DNA from: Posidonia oceanica
Lineage: Eukaryota > Streptophyta > Magnoliopsida > Alismatales > Posidoniaceae
Direction: 5' to 3'
Length of the DNA stretch: 64,000 nt
NCBI GenBank assembly: GCA_037176725.1
Contig: JAZBRS010000029.1
Location: forward strand, 123,599,001 to 123,663,000
A program made the translations under genes and the position numbers. The notes under the pieces are model-generated. The model searched no databases. It was not told the DNA's origin and saw only the letters and a list, made by a program, of their open reading frames with translations. Of this stretch, positions 57,401-64,000 are shown in pieces (positions within the stretch are counted from its first letter, which is position 1; each line of letters opens with the position of its first letter).

Positions 57401-58500
57401 GCCAAAACAACCCTTCCTGTTGCCAAAAAGAACCAACCCAAGGCAGACATAACCTCCCAACTTAAGAAGGTCAAAGCTGACATTTCCATTTGGGACCTAA
57501 TCCACACCTCTGCCGAACACCACGAGGCTTTTCTTCGCGTGTTCCAGGCTGCCCGTGTGTCCCAGTCTATTGAGCCTTCAGCCTTGGAGAGTATGGTAGG
57601 GATGATTGCGGAGCCCCAGGTCATCTCTTTTACAAGTGATGAACTGCCTCCAGCGGGGATTAATCACAATCAACCCCTGTTCGTCACGGTTCAGTTCAAA
57701 AACTTTCGCATTCCCCTAACACTGGTTGATAATGGGTCCGGCCTTAACGTCTGTCCCTTGCATACTGCAACCAAGCTCGGATTCAAAGCCAAGGACATCA
57801 CGCCAGCCGTGAAGGGAATGACAGCTTTTGACAACACCCACCATGACGCTCTAGGGATCCTGATTATTCCTCTTGCTATCGGCCCGGTCGTCTTCGATGT
57901 AGAATTCTATGTCGTCGACTTGAAGCCGAATTTCAATCTTCTGCTTGGGCGCCCTTGGCTCCACAAGCATTAGGTCCTTCCTTCGACCCTCCATCGGATG
58001 ATAAAGTACCGTCGTGGCGATGATGTCATTGTCGTCATGGCGGAGAACTTTGAGAAGGAGCGGATCGAAGCAGCCTCCCCCGTGTCTTCACAAGCTATCC
58101 CGTTTGACCCCGAGACTTCTGAAGCTCTATATCGTGTTAACCGGTGCGAGCCAGTTAACTTCATTCCTGATCTTGAACGTGTCAACACCTTGGCCGTTCA
58201 CAGCAACCCCTTCCGAATGGTCGAGAATGTATGTCACAGGTGGGGTTACGTAAAGGGTACACCGCTCGGGCGTCATGGCCAGGGGATCGCAGAGCCGATC
58301 GCAGTGGTGGAGCGGAGGAAATCTGAAGGCCTCGGTTATGAACCCAAGCTCAACGAAGATCACTGCCTTCAGCTCAAGGACCAAGAACCAGCCATCCCCA
58401 GAGACCTCACTAACTTCACCAGTGCAGGAGTTCTGGGATCGACCAATTATCAAGCCGCGGTACTGGCAGAAGACTGGGTCTGCATTAAGGACTACTACTC
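57401..58500 (+). pseudogene. pro: Protease of element B, one stop
   Basis: KVKADISIWDLIHTSAEHHE marks the start of the region. The active site LVDNGSGLNVCPL has its Asp at 57728-57730 and the second marker LLLGRPWLHKH ends at 57970. TAG at 57971-57973 is CAG in element A, so one base change broke the frame. The same frame continues to 60037. Confidence 0.9.
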
Positions 58501-60130
58501 GGATGAGGAGCAGTCTGGCACAGTAGAGGCAGTCCCGACTGGCAGCAAGGCAATGATCAGCACGGAGGCACCACAGTCAGCATGTTCAGCTCTCCCTCTA
58601 GCAGATACAGCTGACAGCTCAGTAGGCTCTATGGCAGAATTGGCAAGCTCTCACACTTTTGCAGCCACATCCGCATTACAAGTACAGGCAGCAGCGGTAC
58701 AGGAGTCAGAGACACTGCTTCTGGCAGAATCGTGCAGGCTACCTGCGGTCGCAGTTGCACCAGTGCCACTGTCACTCTCTTTGGAGGGACAGTCGATCAA
58801 TTCAGTCAGCAGCGCGACTCAGCCTACTCCAGCAGCCGCATCACTAGGAGTGCAGTCGGCGCAGTCCGCTTCGCATCTTCCTGACGCAAAGCAACAACTC
58901 TCATGGCAGGCCCCCATGGCATCAGAAGCTGCACTCTCACAGTCACAACTAGGTGCAAAGGACCAACTGAGCACCATAGTCTCCCGGCCCTTGAGCCCTC
59001 AGAAGAGCACCTCTGCCTGCCTTCCACCTGCAACAGTGACTCTGGCAGCATACCCATCTGTGGCCCCGCTGACCAGTCTGTTTGGATCTCCCACGCCAAA
59101 GTTGCCGCTATCGGGCGCACCCGTGAGCCAGATCATGCAAATTCCGAGGGCAGCAATCCGTCTTGCAGCCGGGCCAGTGCCGCAGGCCCCCAGCGCCTAC
59201 TACGTCGACTCACCCTCCGATGAGGAGGAAGGAGTGGCGATAGAAGTCCAGGTCGATTCATGGATGTCCGACTTAGAGCTACTTTATCAAGAACAAATCA
59301 AGTCGATAGCAGAAGACCTGGCAGAGCATCGAGCCGCAGAAAGGAAAGGGAAAGCCGTGGTTACGGACCCCCCTCTGCAAGAAGACCATGCCTCTATCAT
59401 GGCCTTAGAAGAAGGCTCGGCAGCACCAGACTCCCCTAGACCAGATGAACTCATCACTCTCCGACAAGAAGGCGGGTCTAGGTGGTTTGTGCAATACATG
59501 CCTCACTGGAGCAGCACAGCGAGCGGCAGTGCCCAGATCAGCCGCCGGTCCGGCATACCCTCCACAAGCACACTAGAAGACTCAAAGGAGGAAGCACTAG
59601 CAATCCAAGCAGCTGCGGTAACAGAGCAGAAAGCAGAATCAGTAGCAGAGTTGTTAGCAGCCTCAGTAGCAGGGCCATCAGCGGTATCAGCAGCAAAATC
59701 AACAAGGCCCTCAGCAGTATCAGCGGAGCACTCAGCAGAATCAGTCAGGCTAGAGCAAACAGTAGAAGGAGTTGCTGGGACGGAGGTCGCGCGCCGAGGC
59801 TACAAGAATACTCGAGTGAGTGTGACCATCCTGAAGCGTCACCAGGGCCAAGCAGCGGAACATATACACTCTTTCGACATCACAAATCCTTCTTTTGAGA
59901 AAGAGATCCTCTCGGAACTTATTGCTTATGGAGAGGAGGACGATACGGGCATGGATGAGATTGACGAACCGTTGCCCGAGTTCCGGCCCTATGACGACGA
60001 CCCAGAAGGCCCCAACCTCCATGTTGAAGAAGAAACATAGGTTGTCAACATCGGCACAGCTGAGGAAGTCAGAGAAGTTCGTATCAGTGCTCAGCTGTCC
60101 TCCCAGGCTCGAACAGAGTTCATCGCATTT
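58501..60130 (+). pseudogene. Spacer of element B polyprotein
   Basis: This is an Ala/Ser/Gln/Glu-rich region without a known domain. The distance between protease marker LGRPW and the start of RT is about 720 codons. The C-terminal part (VTILKRHQGQAAEHIHSFDI; EFRPYDDDPEGPNLHVEEE) is the best conserved between A and B. It ends at TAG 60038-60040, where A has GAG, and the frame then continues into RT. Confidence 0.75.
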
Positions 60131-63100
60131 TTGAAAGAATATGCGGATATCTTCGCCTGGAGTTACGAGGATATGGTCGGCCTTGACATAGAGATAGTGG
60201 TGCACAATCTGCCCTTAAACCCGGATGCCAAGCCAGTGAAGCAGAAACTAAGAAGTTGGCGACCGCAGTGGCTGCTCATGATCAAAGAAGAGATAATGAA
60301 GCAGCTCAGAGTCAACTTTCTTAAGGTCGTTCTTTATCCTGAGTGGCTGGCGAACATTGTACCTGTGCCCAAGAAAGATGGCCGAGTTCGGATCTGCATC
60401 GACTATAGGGACCTGAACAAGGCGAGTCCCAAGGACGACTTCCCCTTGCCTCACATAGACGTCCTAGTCGACAATACAGCGGGCCACAAGATGCTCTCCT
60501 TCATGGATGGATTTCCTGGATATAACCAAGTCAAAATGGCAGAAGAAGACATGGAAAAGACTTCATTCATCACCCCTTGGGGAGTCTTCTGCTACCAAGT
60601 CATGCCGTTCGGTCTGAAGAATGCTGGTGCGACCTATCAGAGGGCCATGACTGTGCTGTTCCACAACCTCATGCACCAAGAAGTAGAGGTCTACGTAGAC
60701 GACATGATTGCTAAAACCAGAGAGCCTGAAGACCATCTTGCCTGTCTAAAAAAGCTCTTTGACCGTCTACGAAAGTACAAATTGCGCCTGAATCCCAAGA
60801 AGTGTGTATTCGGGATGTCCTCTGGCAAGCTGCTCGGCTACATTGTTAGCCAAAGGGGGATTGAGGTGGACCCGATGAAAGCAAAAGCCATCGTAGACAT
60901 GCCACCCCCAGAACTGAAAAGGAGGTCAGAAGTCTGCTTGGGCGTTTACAGTATATCAGTCGCTTTATTGCACAGCTTACGCCCATCTGTGAACCCATAT
61001 TCAAGCTCCTGAAGAAGAATGCGCAAATCGACTGGAGCGAGGAGTGTCAGGCTGCATTTGCCAAGATCAAGCAGCTGTTGATCAAGCCTCCTGTCCTGGT
61101 TCCCCCTACACCAGGGAGACCTTTGCTTCTCTACCTTTCTACCACGCAACATTCCATGGGCGCCGTCTTGGGCCAACATGACGAATCTGGTAGAAAGGAG
61201 CGCGCCATCTATTACCTGAGCAAGAAGTTTAATGAATGCGAAGCCAGGTACAGTACACTAGAGAAGACCTGCTTGTCCCTTGTCTGGGCTGCACAGAAGT
61301 TGAGGCACTACATGATGGCATACCCAGTTCAGCTCTTATGCCGGCATGATCCTATCAAGTTCCTCTTTCAAAAGCCGGCCATGGTAGGCAAATGTGCTAA
61401 GTGGCAGGTGTTATTGTCTCAGTACGACATCACCTTTGTCACACAGAAATCCATGAAGGGTCAGGCCATGGCAGACCATCTTGCTGATCTTCCTCTGCCT
61501 GAATACCAACCCCTCCAGACGCAGTTCCCTGACGAGGACATCCTCTTCGCAATGGAGGACTCTGAGGAGAAAAATCCTGAGAAACAAGAGGAATGGCAGC
61601 TCTACTTTGATGGCGCTGTCAACAAAAAGGGTTGAGGCGTAGGCGCAGTGCTGACCACACCCCAGGGACAGATGATTCCTTTTGCGAGGAAGCTGACTTT
61701 CACCTGCACAAACAATGAAGCGGAATATGAAGCATGCATCCTAGGGTTGAAAGTCGCCCTCGAGCATAAGGCGCGGAAGCTGCATGTGCACGGTGATGCC
61801 ATGCTAGTGATTTCTCAAGTGAACGGCGACTGGAGGACAAAAGATCCCAAACTTGTGCCGTATCACGAACACCTGTTGAGGCTGATGGAAGAATTTGAGA
61901 GCATCTGCTTCACATACATGAACAGAGCAAAGAACGCATACGCATACGCACTAGCAACCCTGGCATCCTGGCTCACTATACCTGAAGACAGCACAGTGGA
62001 TGTATCTGTTACCCGCATTGAGCAGCCTGAATACTGCATGAACATAGAAGAGGCGGATGCAGCAGAGGAGCGGCCCTGGTATCAAGACATAAAATCTTTC
62101 CTAGAGTCTAGCAGCTTTCCTCCTGATACCGCGGCAGCAGACAAGAGAACTCTGGCGCGTCTGGCGTCAAAGTATGTGTTGGGGGCTGGGCAGCTGTACA
62201 GAAGGTCATATAATCAGATGCTACTGCGCTGCCTGAACGGATCGAAGGCTGACATGCTGATGCTTCAAGTGCATGTGGGGACCTGTGGCCCGCACATGAA
62301 CGGAGTCCTCCTGGCCAAGAAGATCATGCTCCAAGGATATTTCTGGCAGACCATGGAAGCAGACTGCTGTCGATTCGTGCGTAGATGTCACAACTGCCAG
62401 ATCCATGGTAACTACATCAAAGCCCCCCACAACAGCTGCACAACATGTCTTCGTCATGGCCTTTCTCCACCTGGGGGATCGATGTCATTGGCGCCATCCA
62501 CCCGACTGCTTCAAATGGTCATCGTTACATTCTGGTAGCGATCGATTACTTTACCAAGTGGGTGGAAGCAACCTCTTATAAGACAGTCACCGCTGTGGCA
62601 ACAGAAAAGTTTATCAGGAACAATATCGTTTCCCGATATGGGGTCCCGCACTCTGTCATCTCTGATAATGGCACAAACTTCATTGCCAAAAGGATCGAGG
62701 AATACCTACAGAGTCTCAAGATCAAGCATCATAGATCCTCGCCCTACCGGCCACAGATGAACGGAGTGGTGGAGTCTGCAAACAAGAACATTCTTAAAAT
62801 CCTGAAGAAGATGGCAGAAACCCACAAGGATTGGCATGACAAGCTCCCGTACGTGCTCTGGGCGTACAGGACATCAATCCAGACCTCGACGGGAGCCACC
62901 CCGTATTCTCTGGTATACGGCATGGAAGCGGTGTTACCTGTCGAAGTAGAGATCCCCTCATTGCGGATCCTACGAGAAGCTGAGTTGGAAGAGGCAGAAT
63001 GGGTTGAAGACCGCTGCGTCCAACTGAATCTGGTTGATGAGCACAGACTGCAAGCTATACACAACGCTCACTGCTACCAGAAGTGGATGGCTAGAGCATT

Positions 63101-63317
63101 CTTGAAGAAGGTCCGGCCCAGAAACTTTCAGCCAGGGGACCTCATTTTGCGCGCCATTCATTTGCCTGATGGTCGAGGGAAATTCCGACCTAATTGGCGT
63201 GGCCCCTTCGTGGTCAAGCAGATCTTCTCTGGAGGCGCTGTAGCTCTTGAGGATATGGACCAGGTCGAGCAGTCTGAGCCTGTCAACCTCTGCTATATCA
63301 AGAAGTACTATCAGTAG
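60131..63317 (+). pseudogene. pol: pol of element B: RT, RNase H, second RNase H, integrase
   Basis: RT (60131-60990) has RICIDYRDLNKASPKDDFPL, MPFGLKNAGATYQRAM and catalytic YVDD at 60692-60703. One base is missing near 60909. RNase H (61078-61500) has LLLYLSTTQHSMGAVLGQHD and EARYSTLEKTCLSLVWAAQK. The second RNase H (61590-61960) has WQLYFDGAVNKKG and CTNNEAEYEACILG, with TGA at 61633 (CGA in A). The integrase zinc finger (62258-62410) ends CHNCQIHG; one base is missing near 62430. The core has Asp 62481-62483, Asp 62664-62666 and Glu 62772-62774. The C-terminal part ends IKKYYQ. All catalytic residues are kept, so only two indels and one stop separate this pol from an open frame. Confidence 0.93.
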
Positions 63318-64000
63318 CCGAGGGCGGCCCCGTTGCGGATACCCTTCTCCCACCTACACACTTGCATTCTCGCTCCTTACATTCTCGTCCTACCTGCGTC
63401 TTCTATCTATCCTACTCTTGCATTCTCACTTTTCAAATCATCATCGTCATCCTCTCAAATCATGCATTGCATCTTCAGCCTAGTGATGAGAACCAGAAGT
63501 GCTTGCCTGCTCTGGAAGGAGTCCGCCCTACCTCACCCGGCACTACTTAGATGTCTTAGCTAGTGAGGGAGCCACCACCAATCAGGGCAGGCGAACTGCC
63601 TAAACTCGTAAGGACATACACCTCTGAGGGAGAAAAAATGTTAGGATGTGAGTTTGGAAAAAGTGAGAATAGACATCTAGGCTTGGGCACGTCCAAGGAA
63701 CAGAAGACGAAGACAGAAGCCGACACTAGAGATAGGGGTGTGCAGTCTAACCCTGCTCCTTCTACCCATCACACAGCAAACCCAAAGCCCAGACCCATCA
63801 CAACTCAAACACCCTTCTTTTGCCACCAAAATGGGGATAGCAAAAGCCTGAAAAAAAAAAAGAGGGAAAAAAGAAATCAAACAAGCAAAAAAAGAGATAG
63901 AACAAAAAAAAAAAAAACAAACAAAAAAAGGAGAAAAAGCAAAAAAAAAAAAGAAGAAAAAGGGCAAGATTCAACCCCAAAAATGCAGGCACCATCATCC
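63318..64000 (+). other. Non-coding start of the 3' region of element B
   Basis: It matches element A 30672-31400 in order: C/T-rich start, a segment with CACTACTTAGATGTCTTAGC (63541-63560) and an A/G-rich tract (63850-63960). No gene is visible. The window ends here. Confidence 0.7.

Larger units (their letters stand above)
47031..64000 (+). mobile_element. Element B: Tat/Ogre-type retrotransposon, 3' end outside window
   Basis: A full 5' LTR (47031-52909), primer binding site, leader repeats, gag-pro-pol and the start of the 3' region are present. Coding parts are highly similar to element A in sequence and order. The pre-insertion pentamer GTAGC (47026-47030) should reappear after the 3' LTR outside the window. 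By analogy with A, an accessory DUF7745-type gene would start about 1 kb beyond the end. Confidence 0.93.

Noticed and set aside
42305..64000. Endogenous plant pararetrovirus
   Set aside because: The pol genes have integrase with the DDE triad and two RNase H domains, and the elements have LTRs; no movement or coat protein motifs are present.

Overview
This is plant nuclear DNA, most probably from a flowering plant with a large repeat-rich genome, and it reads as intergenic heterochromatin. I found no intact host gene, no tRNA or rRNA gene, and nothing bacterial or viral. Almost everything is assignable to nested retrotransposons. The lineage is the Tat/Ogre branch of Ty3/gypsy: very long LTRs (3.4 to 5.9 kb), a tRNA-Arg type primer binding site, a gag with a C-H-H-C knuckle, and a pol that carries a second, archaeal-type RNase H between the normal RNase H and the integrase. 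The species cannot be named from the sequence.

Layout from left to right. 1-5249: 3' end of Tat element C (minisatellite, polypurine tract, complete 3' LTR); the LTR carries an array of paired hairpins built on GCGTCCAACGTTGGACGC. 5250-14215: two direct repeats and a 39/40-bp minisatellite, then three broken plant-mobile-domain (PMD) type genes (D1, D2, D3) on the + strand. Blocks related to the paired hairpins of LTR C lie before each gene and after the last. 14216-15527: low-complexity non-coding DNA. 15533-42209: element A, a complete 26.7-kb Tat element with a perfect 5-bp target duplication (CAAGG), two LTRs, gag-pro-pol riddled with stops, and a sense DUF7745-type accessory gene. Its 5' LTR contains an eIF4E processed pseudogene and its 3' LTR contains a 2.75-kb LINE-derived element with ORF1 only. 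42305-44100: minus-strand pol fragment of an older Tat element F, the sequence into which A jumped. 44101-47030: unassigned non-coding DNA with a TATA box and short tandem repeats. 47031-64000: element B, a close relative of A, with a complete 5' LTR, triplicated primer binding site and gag-pro-pol carrying three frameshifts and three stops; its 3' end lies beyond the window.

How the parts work together: in A and B, gag and pol were originally one reading frame (about 2,937 codons in B if the three indels are discounted) coding for capsid, protease, a long Ala/Ser/Gln-rich spacer, reverse transcriptase, two RNase H domains and integrase. None of the copies is intact. Most of the stops in pol of A are CAG to TAG or TGG to TGA/TAG changes, as expected for methylated, silenced DNA. 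The observations most worth following are the PMD gene cassettes separated by paired-hairpin blocks, the amplified primer binding sites of B, the ORF1-only LINE, the eIF4E retrocopy, and an 86-bp inverted duplication inside A.
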